A stretch of DNA of 27,313 nucleotides from Butyricicoccus_A sp964387535 (GCA_964387535.1 CAYLXH010000010.1:1-27313), one strand, 5' to 3'; shown: positions 14,730 to 22,402, counted from the stretch's first letter. Program-made: numbers and translations. The notes: a model not told the origin generated them from the letters alone.

Positions 14730-14756
14730 TGTGTTCCTCTTTCCTGAATGGTGGTG

Positions 14757-15884
14757 TTAGTCCCGTTTGAGCCTCTGTGCGCCTTCCTCCAGCGCGTCCA
14801 GTAACGCGTCAATGTCCTCGGTGGTATTGGAGGGGGAGAAGCTGATGCGCAGAGCACTCTGGATGCGTTCGTGCGGCACTGCCATCGCGGCGAGCACATG
14901 GCTGGCGCGTCCCTTGTTGCAGGCAGAGCCGGAGGAGACATAGACCTCATGCATCTCCAATATGCGCAGCAGTACCTCGCTCTTGCAGCCCGGGAAGGAA
15001 TAGTTGCGCACATGGGGCACATCTGGGGCGCCGTTTGGGACTGCCCACGGAAAGCGCTGTGCGAGGTGCTCGTCCAGATACTGCGCAAGCGATTCGACCC
15101 GGGCATAGTTCGACTCGATTTGTGCTTCGCGGATGGCACATGCTGTGCCAAACGCGGCGATGTTCGGGAGCGGTTCAGTTCCGGAGCGCAGACCGCGTTC
15201 CTGTCCGCCTCCGACCAGCAGCGGTGCGATGTGTACACCCTTGCGGAGGTACAGCGCACCGATGCCCTTGGGCGCACCGATTTTGTGTCCGCTGACGCTC
15301 ACCATGTCCGCATTCCACAGTGACGGCTTGATGGGAACGCGGGCCAGAGCCTGCACGGCATCGACGTGAAACAAGGCGTCCGGGTTGCGCTTTTTGAGCA
15401 GCTTGCCGAACTCCTTGACGGGCAGCGCCGTGCCGACCTCATTGTTGACATACATACAGGTCAGCAGCACGGTGTCCGGGCGCAGAGCCGCGCGGACGTC
15501 GGCGAGGGAAACATGTCCTTCTGCATCCGGGGCCAGATAGGTGACCTCGAAGCCCTCCTGTTCCAGTCGCTTGCAGGCGTTGAGCGTGGCCGAGTGTTCG
15601 ATTGCCGTTGTGATAATATGCTTCCCGCGTCCGCGCCGGTGTGCGGCGCCGAAGATCGCCATATTGATGGCTTCCGTGCCGCAGGAGGTAAAGGTGATTT
15701 CTGAGGGGGCGGCGTTCATCAGTGACGCCACCTGTGCGCGGGCGTTTTCCAGTATTCCGGCAGCCTGAATTCCCATTCGATGTACGCTTGACGGGTTGCC
15801 GAACTGCTGTGTCATCACGCGGCAGGCGGCATCCGCCGCTTCCGGCAGCACAAAGGTTGTGGCCGAATGATCCAGATAATGCAT
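14757..15884 (-). CDS. cysteine desulfurase (NifS/IscS-like, ThiI partner)
   Basis: A 375-residue PLP-dependent class V aminotransferase-fold enzyme that removes sulfur from L-cysteine as an enzyme persulfide. It starts MHYLDHSATTFVLPEA. The PLP-binding His is in AIEHSAT (about 94-100), the Asp in FHVDAVQA (about 172-179), and the Schiff-base Lys201 in VSVSGHKIGAPKG. The persulfide Cys322 is in SSGSACNKG on a short group II-like/NifZ-like loop. It is the first gene of an operon with thiI, so its main job is probably sulfur delivery for tRNA thiolation; a role in Fe-S assembly cannot be excluded. Its promoter (15922-15950) carries an inverted repeat. Confidence 0.95.
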   Translation of the reverse strand: MHYLDHSATTFVLPEAADAACRVMTQQFGNPSSVHRMGIQAAGILENARAQVASLMNAAPSEITFTSCGTEAINMAIFGAAHRRGRGKHIITTAIEHSATLNACKRLEQEGFEVTYLAPDAEGHVSLADVRAALRPDTVLLTCMYVNNEVGTALPVKEFGKLLKKRNPDALFHVDAVQALARVPIKPSLWNADMVSVSGHKIGAPKGIGALYLRKGVHIAPLLVGGGQERGLRSGTEPLPNIAAFGTACAIREAQIESNYARVESLAQYLDEHLAQRFPWAVPNGAPDVPHVRNYSFPGCKSEVLLRILEMHEVYVSSGSACNKGRASHVLAAMAVPHERIQSALRISFSPSNTTEDIDALLDALEEGAQRLKRD

Positions 15885-15921
15885 GATATTCTCCCAAAGT
15901 CCGAAGTTTGTAGGTCATTTT

Positions 15922-15957
15922 ATCATAGCACACCCGCTTTCTCTTGACAAGCGGGTG
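15922..15957 (-). promoter_or_regulatory. promoter of the desulfurase-thiI operon with overlapping inverted repeat
   Basis: On the minus strand TTGTCA (15945-15950) and TATGAT (15922-15927) with a 17-bp spacer. A perfect 9-bp inverted repeat, CACCCGCTT (15931-15939) and AAGCGGGTG (15949-15957), covers most of the spacer and the start of the -35. A repressor could sit there, or it may be an untranscribed structure. No match to a known operator is claimed. Confidence 0.65.
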
Positions 15958-16065
15958 AACGGCAGAATGAAGGGAGAGGGTGAATGATTGACGACTGGAT
16001 AAAATTGTGATTCAATGTAAATAAAGAATATTTATTGATGAAAAAGATGCATGGGGGAAGGCACT

Positions 16066-16545
16066 ATGAAAAAGAGAACAGAAATAATCTGCAGTTATTT
16101 GATCCTGCTGGCCGTAACGGCAATATCTTGTGTGTTTCTGATGCAGTATGCGGGAATGATTGCATTGACCAACGGGTATCAGAGCAATCTCATCACGCTG
16201 GCGCTTGGTGTGCTGGGAGCAATCAATGCGGCTGTTATGGTATGGAATATCGTGTTTCGTCGATATGACCGAGGTGCACAAAGGGACGCGGGGACGGAAC
16301 GGAAGCAGGAGAAGCGTGTGCCGAAACAAATCGCGTTCGAGCTGGCGTGCTATCTCGCGGTGATGACAGCAAGCTGTATTGTGGTGTTAGAGCTGTTGGC
16401 ACAGAGCGGATGGATCGTATTCGCCGATGAGGCGGCCTATGCGATGGCCCGCACCATCTGCCTGACGGCGGAGGTGGCGGTATGGAATGTCTGGCTGGTT
16501 CGGATGCGGCTGCGTTCCAATCAAGGTGATCAGGGAACAACATGA
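16066..16545 (+). CDS. small integral membrane protein, unrecognised family
   Basis: A 159-residue protein with four predicted membrane helices: IICSYLILLAVTAISCVFL (about 7-25), LITLALGVLGAINAAVMVW (about 43-61), FELACYLAVMTASCIVVLEL (about 92-111) and a last one around ICLTAEVAVWNVWLVRM (about 132-148). A charged loop (about 66-88, rich in Arg, Lys and Glu) separates helices 2 and 3. Start ATG follows GGGGGAAGG at good spacing; the in-frame ATG 15 bp upstream lies before that site. I do not recognise the family. It stands alone between the desulfurase operon and a terminator shared with the YjbQ-type gene, so neighbours give no hint of function. Confidence 0.75.
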   Translation: MKKRTEIICSYLILLAVTAISCVFLMQYAGMIALTNGYQSNLITLALGVLGAINAAVMVWNIVFRRYDRGAQRDAGTERKQEKRVPKQIAFELACYLAVMTASCIVVLELLAQSGWIVFADEAAYAMARTICLTAEVAVWNVWLVRMRLRSNQGDQGTT

Positions 16546-16546
16546 A

Positions 16547-16582
16547 AAAAACTCCGCAGACGGTGTGGTCTGCGGAGTTTTC
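16547..16582. terminator. bidirectional terminator
   Basis: An 11-bp stem ACTCCGCAGAC/GTCTGCGGAGT (16551-16561, 16568-16578) flanked by A-run and T-run. It serves both the small membrane protein gene and the convergent YjbQ-type gene. Confidence 0.88.
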
Positions 16583-16583
16583 G

Positions 16584-17024
16584 TTATTCGCCCATAACCT
16601 GAAAGACAATTTCTCTGTGACGGTCGCGGGTATCGCACTCGACAAGCGTCAGATTCTGCCAGGGACCGACGGTGATGCGTCCGTCGATGATCGGCACCGT
16701 GATAAACGGGGAGAGCAGCGCCGCCTTGATGTGGCTGGAACCGTTGTCATCATGCCAAGTGTTGTGATGCTCATACGGAATCACGCGGCCCTTGCTGTCC
16801 AGATATGGAGAAAATACATCCAGTGCGGCCTTGAGGTCGTGGTTGACCATACCCGGCTCAAACTCCAGCGTCGTCAGAGCCGCCACACCGCCGGTGGTAA
16901 AGCCGGTGATCGTACCGTTCTGAATGCCAGATTCCGCGACGGCCTGTTGGAAATCTCCCGTTACATCAATCATGCCCATGTGGGCACGTGTATAATACTC
17001 CTTGGTTTTTGAGTACACTGCCAT
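16584..17024 (-). CDS. YjbQ family protein (UPF0047, secondary thiamine-phosphate synthase enzyme)
   Basis: A 146-residue soluble protein of the YjbQ/UPF0047 family. The conserved parts are IDVTGDFQQAVAESGIQNG (about 19-37), the FTTGGVAALTTLEFEPG segment, the signature HHNTWHDDNGSSHIKAALL (about 90-108) with metal-binding His and Asp residues, and the C-terminal GPWQNLTLVECD. Escherichia coli YjbQ has weak thiamine phosphate synthase activity, and the true role of the family is open. The ATG at 17022-17024 is preferred because GAGAGG lies upstream at a workable distance; it touches the ATG at 17031-17033. It is monocistronic. Confidence 0.92.
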   Translation of the reverse strand: MAVYSKTKEYYTRAHMGMIDVTGDFQQAVAESGIQNGTITGFTTGGVAALTTLEFEPGMVNHDLKAALDVFSPYLDSKGRVIPYEHHNTWHDDNGSSHIKAALLSPFITVPIIDGRITVGPWQNLTLVECDTRDRHREIVFQVMGE

Positions 17025-17118
17025 GAAACTCATCCTCTCTGATATGCTCTATTGCGTATTTTGAACCGTATTGTAGCACAGTTTCTGCGGGATTGCAATG
17101 TTTTCAGCGGAACGTTGC

Positions 17119-17148
17119 TTGACAGAGTTTTGCGGTTTATGGTATCCT
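17119..17148 (+). promoter_or_regulatory. promoter of the riboswitch-antiporter transcript
   Basis: TTGACA (17119-17124) and TATCCT (17143-17148) with an 18-bp spacer, ending about 20 bp before the riboswitch P1 stem. Confidence 0.65.
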
Positions 17149-17167
17149 GTCGAAAGTAATTCCATAT

Positions 17168-17284
17168 ACTCTGTGAGGGAGTAATTTGCAGCCTCTGCGC
17201 TGTGGGATTGTCAACAACCCCGACGATAGCTCATCGGTGACGATGTATATTGTCTGGCAATCGCTCAAAAAATGAGACTCATAG
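17168..17284 (+). promoter_or_regulatory. yybP-ykoY manganese riboswitch aptamer
   Basis: P1 is formed by CTGTGAG (17171-17177) with CTCATAG (17278-17284). Directly after the 5' arm comes GGAGTA, the conserved L1 core of the yybP-ykoY class, and before the 3' arm comes GAGA. Between them lie GTCAACA and CTGG, both conserved in the class. These bound a long arm in which GATTG pairs with CAATC and GACGATA with TATTGTC, capped by CATCG-GTGA-CGATG. The downstream gene is a cation antiporter, a usual target. The class senses Mn2+, and ligand-bound P1 allows transcription. Confidence 0.85.
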
Positions 17285-17320
17285 GCTTTGGATTTTCATC
17301 CTTAGTCTGTGAGTTTTTTT
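17277..17320 (+). terminator. riboswitch-controlled intrinsic terminator
   Basis: ACTCATAG at 17277-17284 can pair with CTGTGAGT at 17307-17314, extended by GCT/AGT and by GGAT/ATCC around a TTTC loop, followed by seven T (17314-17320). The 5' arm is the same sequence that forms the 3' side of aptamer P1, so P1 and terminator exclude each other. This gives an ON switch when metal is bound. Confidence 0.85.
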
Positions 17321-17348
17321 GTATGTATCACAAAAAGGAGAATGTTGT

Positions 17349-18296
17349 ATGATTTTCGTCGTTTATCTGCTGCTGGCTGCGATGGTCACGACCCTGTCGG
17401 TCAAAGCGTCGCAGTATGTCGATCTGATCGACAAAAAGACCAGTCTGTCGGGCGCATTTATTGGAGGAGCCCTGTTGTCTGCTGTCACCAGCCTGCCGGA
17501 GCTGTTTACCAGTCTGTCCTCGACCGTGTGGCTGAATTCGCCGGATCTGTGCCTCGGAAATATTTTAGGAAGCGATCTGTTCAATGTGGCGGCACTTTCG
17601 GTTGTGATCCTGTTTTTTGTCAACGCATTTCACCGCGGAACGATTTCACGCAATCACTCGTTGGTATTGCTGTTTGTCGTGTTGTGTTATGTCGGTCTGC
17701 TGCTGAATTTTCTCGGCATTCTGGACATGGAGCTGCTGACGATCAGCGTGACATCGCTGTTGATTTTCTTCCTGTATGGGCTGTCCATGCGCTTTCTGGC
17801 CGGAGAGGACAGCAGCGCAGACGAGGAAGGGGATACGTCGTCGCTGACGCTGCGTCAAGTCGTGGTTCGTTTTGTTTTCGTCAGCATCGGCATTATTCTC
17901 ACAAGTATTCTGGTCACTTATACGACGGATGTGATTGCGGACAAGCTGGATTTGGGAAAGGGCATGGCAGGGGCACTGCTGCTTGGGATTGCAACGAGCC
18001 TGCCGGAGCTGTCGAGCACCATTGCGCTGTTCCGTATGGGTAATTTTGACATTGCAGTCGGGAATATCGTCGGCAGCAATATTTTTAATTTTGCTATTTT
18101 GGCCGTTGTCGATGTGTTGTATGTGGGTCATGGCCTCTATGTGTTTCAGGAAGCCAGCACCATGGCACTGATAGGATTTGGAGCGATTGCAATGCTGAGT
18201 ATGCTGCTGATGCTGAAACAGCGCAGCCGTCTGACCGCCGTGCTGTGTCCGCTGGTGAGTATTGGATGCTATCTCGGATTTTTGTGGATGGGTTGA
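17349..18296 (+). CDS. CaCA family cation antiporter (Na+/Ca2+ exchanger-like), probable Mn2+ exporter
   Basis: A 315-residue membrane protein with two inverted alpha-repeats. Repeat 1 has GALLSAVTSLPELFTSLSS (about 40-58) and LGNILGSDLFNV (about 69-80). Repeat 2 has GALLLGIATSLPELSSTIAL and VGNIVGSNIFNF (about 208-250). The TS-x-PE motifs supply the ion-binding Glu and Ser/Thr. The two halves are joined by an acidic loop (GEDSSADEEGD, about 158-168). Start ATG follows AAAAAGGAG. The Mn2+ riboswitch directly upstream suggests export of Mn2+ rather than, or as well as, Ca2+. Transport direction and ion are inference from that context. It is monocistronic; after its stop comes unrelated coding-like sequence on the other strand. 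Confidence 0.92.
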   Translation: MIFVVYLLLAAMVTTLSVKASQYVDLIDKKTSLSGAFIGGALLSAVTSLPELFTSLSSTVWLNSPDLCLGNILGSDLFNVAALSVVILFFVNAFHRGTISRNHSLVLLFVVLCYVGLLLNFLGILDMELLTISVTSLLIFFLYGLSMRFLAGEDSSADEEGDTSSLTLRQVVVRFVFVSIGIILTSILVTYTTDVIADKLDLGKGMAGALLLGIATSLPELSSTIALFRMGNFDIAVGNIVGSNIFNFAILAVVDVLYVGHGLYVFQEASTMALIGFGAIAMLSMLLMLKQRSRLTAVLCPLVSIGCYLGFLWMG

Positions 18297-18480
18297 CGAA
18301 GAAGATAGCATCCGACGCCGCGTCACCGAACCAGTACGGGTGCAGGAACTTGGTCTGCTCTCCCACCTTGGTGCGACACTCTCTTGCCGCCATGAGAATC
18401 GTGCTCGGCGACTCGCAGAAGGCCTGGGTGAAATACCTCGGTGCGCTTGCGTCGCAGACAGCTGAAACGGAAAGCACGGG
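18297..18480 (-). pseudogene. coding-like fragment of an unrecognised protein
   Basis: Antisense to the antiporter and starting right at its stop, about 50 codons with strong GC-ending codon preference read SAPRYFTQAFCESPSTILM, then AARECRTKVGEQTKFL, then HPYWFGDAASDAIFF. The frame dissolves into the antiporter antisense at 18297 and has no clear ribosome binding site upstream. It looks like the end of a once larger gene. I do not recognise the family. The rest of 18481-18592 is AT-rich and I see nothing in it. Confidence 0.35.
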
Positions 18481-18592
18481 TGTGTTTTCGGAGAAAAGCC
18501 TGGGGAGGGCTGGTTTTCACACAATCTGAGTTTCGGCACAATAGTTCTTCGTTTCGGCAGAATGTTTTTCGTACTTTTTGGCGGTTTGCACT

Positions 18593-18620
18593 TTGCACTT
18601 TTTTCGGATTGATGTATAAT
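18593..18620 (+). promoter_or_regulatory. pta promoter
   Basis: TTGCAC (18593-18598) and TATAAT (18615-18620) with a 16-bp spacer, 61 bp before the pta start. A small hairpin GGGG/CCCC follows in the leader (about 18630-18643). Confidence 0.72.
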
Positions 18621-18681
18621 AAAAAAACAGGGGACTGTACCCCAATCGGAACATTGATCAATTTTTTTGGAGGGAATGAGA

Positions 18682-19695
18682 ATGTTTGAAAATCTGATTT
18701 CTGTCCTCAAGGCAGATAAGAGAACCATCGTATTCACCGAGGGCCCGGATGCCCGTATTCTGGAAGCGACCGCACGTCTGCTCAAGGATGAGCTGATGAA
18801 CGTGATTCTGGTCGGTAATGTAGAAGAAGTCAAGGCGGCAGCAGCAGCCGGCGGCTTTGACATCACCGGTGCGGAAATCATCGACCCGGCAACCTATCCG
18901 GAGATGGATGAGATGGCACAGACCATGTTTGACCTGCGCAAGGGTAAGATGGACATGGATACCGTCAAGGCAAATCTGGCCAAGGGCAACTACTTCGGCA
19001 CCATGCTCGTCAAGATGGGCAAGGCGGACGCTCTGCTCGGCGGCGCTACCTATTCCACCGCAGACACGGTTCGTCCGGCTCTGCAGCTGGTCAAGACCAA
19101 GCCGGGTGCACATCTGGTAAGCTCTTGCTTTATTCTGAACCGTGTTGTGGACGGCAAGGATGAGAGCTATGCAATGGGTGACTGCGCGATCAACATTTCT
19201 TATGAGGATACTGTGGACAAGAAGACCGGCGAGGTCACGCTGAAGGCATCCGAGAAGATTGCAGAAGTTGCCATTGAGACCGCAAAGACCGCCGCAGCAT
19301 TTGGCATTGATCCGAAGGTGGCGATGCTGTCCTACTCCACCATGGGCTCCGGTAAGGGTGAGACGGTCGACATGATGCGTGAGGCAACGGCGGCTGCCAA
19401 GGCAATGGCTCCGGATCTGGCAGTGGACGGTGAGCTGCAGTTTGATGCTGCCTTCTCCCCGGTTGTTGCAAAGACCAAGGCTAAGAACTCTCCGGTTGCC
19501 GGACAGGCAAACACCTTTATCTTCCCGGACATCAACGCCGGCAACATCGGCTACAAGATTGCCCAGCGTCTGGGCGGCTTTGCCGCATACGGCCCGATTC
19601 TGCAGGGTCTGAACGCGCCGATCAACGACCTCTCCCGCGGCTGCGATGCAGAGGAAGTCTATCAGATGGCAATTATCACCGCAGGCCTGAAGTAA
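18682..19695 (+). CDS. pta: phosphate acetyltransferase
   Basis: A 337-residue short-form (class I) phosphotransacetylase, which converts acetyl-CoA and phosphate to acetyl phosphate and CoA in the fermentative acetate pathway. Family blocks are KRTIVFTEGPDARILEATARL (13-33), GGATYSTADTVRPALQL (about 114-130), GDCAINISY, the MLSYSTMGSGKGETVDMM block, DGELQFDAAFSP and the C-terminal GQANTFIFPDINAGNIGYKIAQRLGG. There is no N-terminal BioD-like regulatory domain, as usual in Gram-positives. The ATG at 18682 is used because GGAGGG lies 7 nt upstream; the ATG at 18676 is too close to it. Acetate kinase is not adjacent. Codon use is strongly biased to C- and G-ending codons, as expected for a highly expressed enzyme. 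Confidence 0.97.
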   Translation: MFENLISVLKADKRTIVFTEGPDARILEATARLLKDELMNVILVGNVEEVKAAAAAGGFDITGAEIIDPATYPEMDEMAQTMFDLRKGKMDMDTVKANLAKGNYFGTMLVKMGKADALLGGATYSTADTVRPALQLVKTKPGAHLVSSCFILNRVVDGKDESYAMGDCAINISYEDTVDKKTGEVTLKASEKIAEVAIETAKTAAAFGIDPKVAMLSYSTMGSGKGETVDMMREATAAAKAMAPDLAVDGELQFDAAFSPVVAKTKAKNSPVAGQANTFIFPDINAGNIGYKIAQRLGGFAAYGPILQGLNAPINDLSRGCDAEEVYQMAIITAGLK

Positions 19696-19716
19696 TTCGA
19701 CAAGCAGTAACATATC

Positions 19717-19752
19717 GCTGCCGTCTCTCTCCGGAGAGACGGCAGCTTTTTT
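19717..19752 (+). terminator. strong intrinsic terminator of pta
   Basis: A 13-bp perfect stem (19717-19729 with 19734-19746), loop TCCG, followed by six T (19747-19752). Confidence 0.95.
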
Positions 19753-19896
19753 GTCGTCGTGAGTGGAGATGCAACCCGATGCGAACATGGTTTAGGATAA
19801 AATGTAACGCTGGGTTGGTAGACGGTGAGGAATAATTACAGTACAATAAAGACAACAAAGGAAACAAGTTGGAAAAGTAGGAAAGGGGGAACCAAC

Positions 19897-20322
19897 ATGC
19901 TGGCGGAGAATCTGCTGCAGTTGCGAAGACAGAAGAATTACTCGCAGGAAGAGGTCGCGGAGGCACTCGCGGTGTCCCGACAGGCGGTAGCGAAATGGGA
20001 GAGCGGAAAAACCGTTCCGGATTTGGACAACTGCATTGCACTGGCAAAGTTGTACGGCGTGACACTGGACGATCTGGTACATTACGACAGCGCATCTGCC
20101 GGGCTGCCGATTCCGCCCAAAGGAAAGCATCTGTTTGGCACGGTTACCATCGGGGAAAAAGGGCAGATTGTCATCCCCAAAAAGGCGCGCGAGCTGTTTG
20201 ACCTGCATCCGGGAGACGATCTCTTGGTGCTCGGGGATGAGGGACAGGGGCTGGCGCTGATGCGGTCCTCGGTTTTGCTGGAGCTGATAGAACGGATGCA
20301 GTGCGGGGAGGGAAGGCGATGA
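19897..20322 (+). CDS. XRE-family HTH / SpoVT-AbrB fusion regulator
   Basis: A 141-residue two-domain DNA-binding protein. Residues 1-62 are an XRE-type HTH: LLQLRRQKNYSQEEVAEAL, then VSRQAVAKWESGKTVPDL (recognition helix), then LAKLYGVTLDDLV. Residues about 80-125 are a SpoVT/AbrB swapped-hairpin domain: GTVTIGEKGQIVIPKKARELFDLHPGDDLLVLGDEGQGLALM. The two domains would let a dimer read two DNA elements. Start ATG follows AAAGGGGG. Its stop overlaps the next gene's ATG in ATGA, so it is translationally coupled to the acyltransferase, which it probably controls together with itself. No clear operator was found in 19753-19896. Confidence 0.9.
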   Translation: MLAENLLQLRRQKNYSQEEVAEALAVSRQAVAKWESGKTVPDLDNCIALAKLYGVTLDDLVHYDSASAGLPIPPKGKHLFGTVTIGEKGQIVIPKKARELFDLHPGDDLLVLGDEGQGLALMRSSVLLELIERMQCGEGRR

Positions 20323-21377
20323 GACGGACGTACCTGGACTCCATCCGCTGTGCGACGGTGCTGCTGGTTGTGCTGTATCACGTTGTCTATCAGTTTAATT
20401 CCGTGGGGTGTATTTCTAATCTGGATGAGCCGGGCATTCCGCAGATGGATGCGCTGCTGTATTTTGTGTATCCGTGGTTCATGGGACTGCTGTTTGTCGT
20501 GGCGGGCGTGAGCGCGCGCCATTCGCTGTGCAAGCGAAGCGCGCGGGAGTTTCTCCGTGAACGGCTTCGCCGCGTGCTGCTGCCGTCGATTGCCGGTATG
20601 TTTCTGCTGGGCTGGATCTGCGGCTGGGTCACGAACCAATACACTGACCTGTTTCTGGGAGCAGAGGTGCCGCCAGTGGTACGGTATGTGATTTACTGCT
20701 TCTGCGGCATTGGGCCGCTGTGGTTCCTGCATGAGCTGTTCCTGTTCAGCGTGCTTCTGGTGCTGCTGCGCCGGATTGACCGCAATCACCGCCTGGATGC
20801 GCTGGCAGCCCGTGTTCCGGTCTGGGGGTTGGTTCCGCTGGTCATTCCCGCGTGGCTGTGTTCCGGACTGCTGGTCACGCCGGTCATCGAAGTGTATCGC
20901 AACGGGTTTTATCTGCTGCTGTTCCTGCTCGGCTACTACCTGTTCTCACAAGAGCGCGTCATAGATGCACTGGCGAAGGCCGCGGTCTGGCTGGTACCGC
21001 TGACGGCAGTGTTCGGCGTCTGGTACACTCTGCATTGGTTTGGAGAGAACTATGCGTCTCAGCAGTGCCTGAACAGCATCTCGACCAACGGATACGCGTG
21101 GCTGGGCATCCTGGCGGCGCTCGGCGCGGGAAAGCGATGGGGGGACCGGACGAGCGTGCTGACGCGGCTGCATCCGTACAGTTTTGCGGTGTATGTGTTG
21201 CACAATCCACTTCTGGTGCTGCTTGGCTGGCTGGTGTGCAGCAGGACGACACTGCCCGTAGCAGCGGTGTACCTGATCGTGCTGCTGTTGGAGGCACTGG
21301 TGCTTCCGGTGATGATTGTGCTTGTGCGCCGTATTCCCGTCGTGCGGACCCTGCTTCTCGGCGAATGGACGAAGTAA
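20319..21377 (+). CDS. membrane acyltransferase family protein (Acyltransferase_3)
   Basis: A 352-residue polytopic membrane protein with about ten helices, of the family that O-acetylates or O-succinylates surface glycans, lipids and antibiotics. RRTYLDSIRCATVLLVVLYHVVY (2-24) is the typical opening, with the conserved Arg and the helix-1 His. A second block is YFVYPWFMGLLFVVAGVSAR (about 49-68), and then REFLRERLRRVLLPS (about 77-91), where Arg residues bind acyl-CoA. The acceptor is unknown. Start ATG (20319) overlaps the regulator's stop and follows GGGAGGGAAGG. It ends in the terminator at 21382-21412. The pairing suggests surface modification under control of the upstream XRE-AbrB regulator (inference). 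Confidence 0.88.
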   Translation: MRRTYLDSIRCATVLLVVLYHVVYQFNSVGCISNLDEPGIPQMDALLYFVYPWFMGLLFVVAGVSARHSLCKRSAREFLRERLRRVLLPSIAGMFLLGWICGWVTNQYTDLFLGAEVPPVVRYVIYCFCGIGPLWFLHELFLFSVLLVLLRRIDRNHRLDALAARVPVWGLVPLVIPAWLCSGLLVTPVIEVYRNGFYLLLFLLGYYLFSQERVIDALAKAAVWLVPLTAVFGVWYTLHWFGENYASQQCLNSISTNGYAWLGILAALGAGKRWGDRTSVLTRLHPYSFAVYVLHNPLLVLLGWLVCSRTTLPVAAVYLIVLLLEALVLPVMIVLVRRIPVVRTLLLGEWTK

Positions 21378-21381
21378 AAGA

Positions 21382-21412
21382 AAAACGGACAGACGTTTCG
21401 TCTGTCCGTTTT
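21382..21412. terminator. bidirectional terminator
   Basis: A 14-bp perfect stem AAAACGGACAGACG (21382-21395) and complement (21399-21412) with a TTT loop. It lies between the convergent acyltransferase and Mrp genes. Confidence 0.9.
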
Positions 21413-21430
21413 GTGTTTTGTTTGAGCGGA

Positions 21431-22243
21431 TTAGATGGATTCGAGCTTCTCACAGACCTGAGACAGATCTGGGAGCAGAACCGCTTCCAGATTGCCGGCA
21501 TCGCAGGCCGCCGCCAGAGACGGGTCAAACGGCAACTTGGCCAGAACCTCCAGCTCGTTGGATTTGGCGACCTCGTCGACATGGCTTTCGCCAAAGACCG
21601 AGATCTTCTTGCCGCAGTCCGGACAGGTCAGATAGCTATAGTTTTCGATCACGCCGAGAATCGGAACGTCCATCATTTTCGCCATCTTGATGGCCTTGGT
21701 CACAACCATGGAGACCAGCTCCTGCGGGGAGGTCATGATGATGATGCCATCCACCGGAAGGGACTGGAATACCGTCAGCGCGACATCGCCGGTTCCGGGA
21801 GGCATGTCAACGAACATAAAGTCCACATCGTCCCAGATGACCTCCTGCCAGAACTGCTGAACCGAACCGCCGATGATAGGACCTCTCCAGACAACGGGAT
21901 CGGTGACATCGTCGAGCAGAAGGTTGATGGAACAGACATCAATGCCGGTGCGGGTGGGCATCGGATGCACACCATCCTCGTCCGCCGTCAGCTTGCCGGT
22001 CAGACCGAATGCCTTCGGAATGGACGGACCGGTGACGTCGGCGTCCAGAATCGCGCAGTGCTTGCCGCGGCGCTGCATCTCAATGGCCAGCATCGAGGTT
22101 ACCAGGCTTTTGCCGACACCGCCTTTGCCGCTGATGACACCGATGACTTTGCGGATGGTCGATTTGTCATGTGGCTTTTTGAGCAGGGATTCCGGCTCAC
22201 TGCAGCTGGACGAACAGCTGCCACAATCATGATTACAGCCCAT
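21431..22243 (-). CDS. Mrp/NBP35 family P-loop ATPase, Fe-S cluster carrier
   Basis: A 270-residue cytoplasmic ATPase that holds and transfers a [4Fe-4S] cluster. The N-terminus MGCNHDCGSCSSSCSE has four Cys, a form usual in clostridial members. The deviant Walker A is SGKGGVGKS (38-46), followed by switch ILDADVTGPSIPKAFGL and VDMPPGTGD. The C-terminal cluster motif CPDCG lies in YLTCPDCGKKISVFGES. The ATG at 22241-22243 is chosen because AAAGGAG lies 11 nt upstream and the Cys-rich start matches the family; the frame stays open to 22291. It is monocistronic, from the promoter at 22332-22359 to the terminator at 21382. Confidence 0.94.
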   Translation of the reverse strand: MGCNHDCGSCSSSCSEPESLLKKPHDKSTIRKVIGVISGKGGVGKSLVTSMLAIEMQRRGKHCAILDADVTGPSIPKAFGLTGKLTADEDGVHPMPTRTGIDVCSINLLLDDVTDPVVWRGPIIGGSVQQFWQEVIWDDVDFMFVDMPPGTGDVALTVFQSLPVDGIIIMTSPQELVSMVVTKAIKMAKMMDVPILGVIENYSYLTCPDCGKKISVFGESHVDEVAKSNELEVLAKLPFDPSLAAACDAGNLEAVLLPDLSQVCEKLESI

Positions 22244-22331
22244 GAATACGTCAACTCCTTTATTGTGTGCAGCGGAACCACAGCCGTGCACAGTAATAGT
22301 ATTCGTGTTAGTCAGATAGAAGCATTTCTCT

Positions 22332-22359
22332 ATTATACCATGAAGGAACGGATTTGCAA
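22332..22359 (-). promoter_or_regulatory. promoter of the Mrp gene
   Basis: On the minus strand TTGCAA (22354-22359) and TATAAT (22332-22337) with a 16-bp spacer, giving a leader of about 80 nt. Confidence 0.72.
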
Positions 22360-22402
22360 GGGGGAAAACCCAATAACCCCGCAGCGGATACCTGTTTTAT
22401 GT

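Noticed and set aside
17646..18881. A 411-codon leftward frame opposite the antiporter and pta
   Set aside because: It is antisense to two well-supported genes, without ribosome site or recognisable domain.
18658..19788. A 376-codon leftward frame opposite pta
   Set aside because: Pta is unmistakable on the other strand and the leftward frame crosses the pta terminator.
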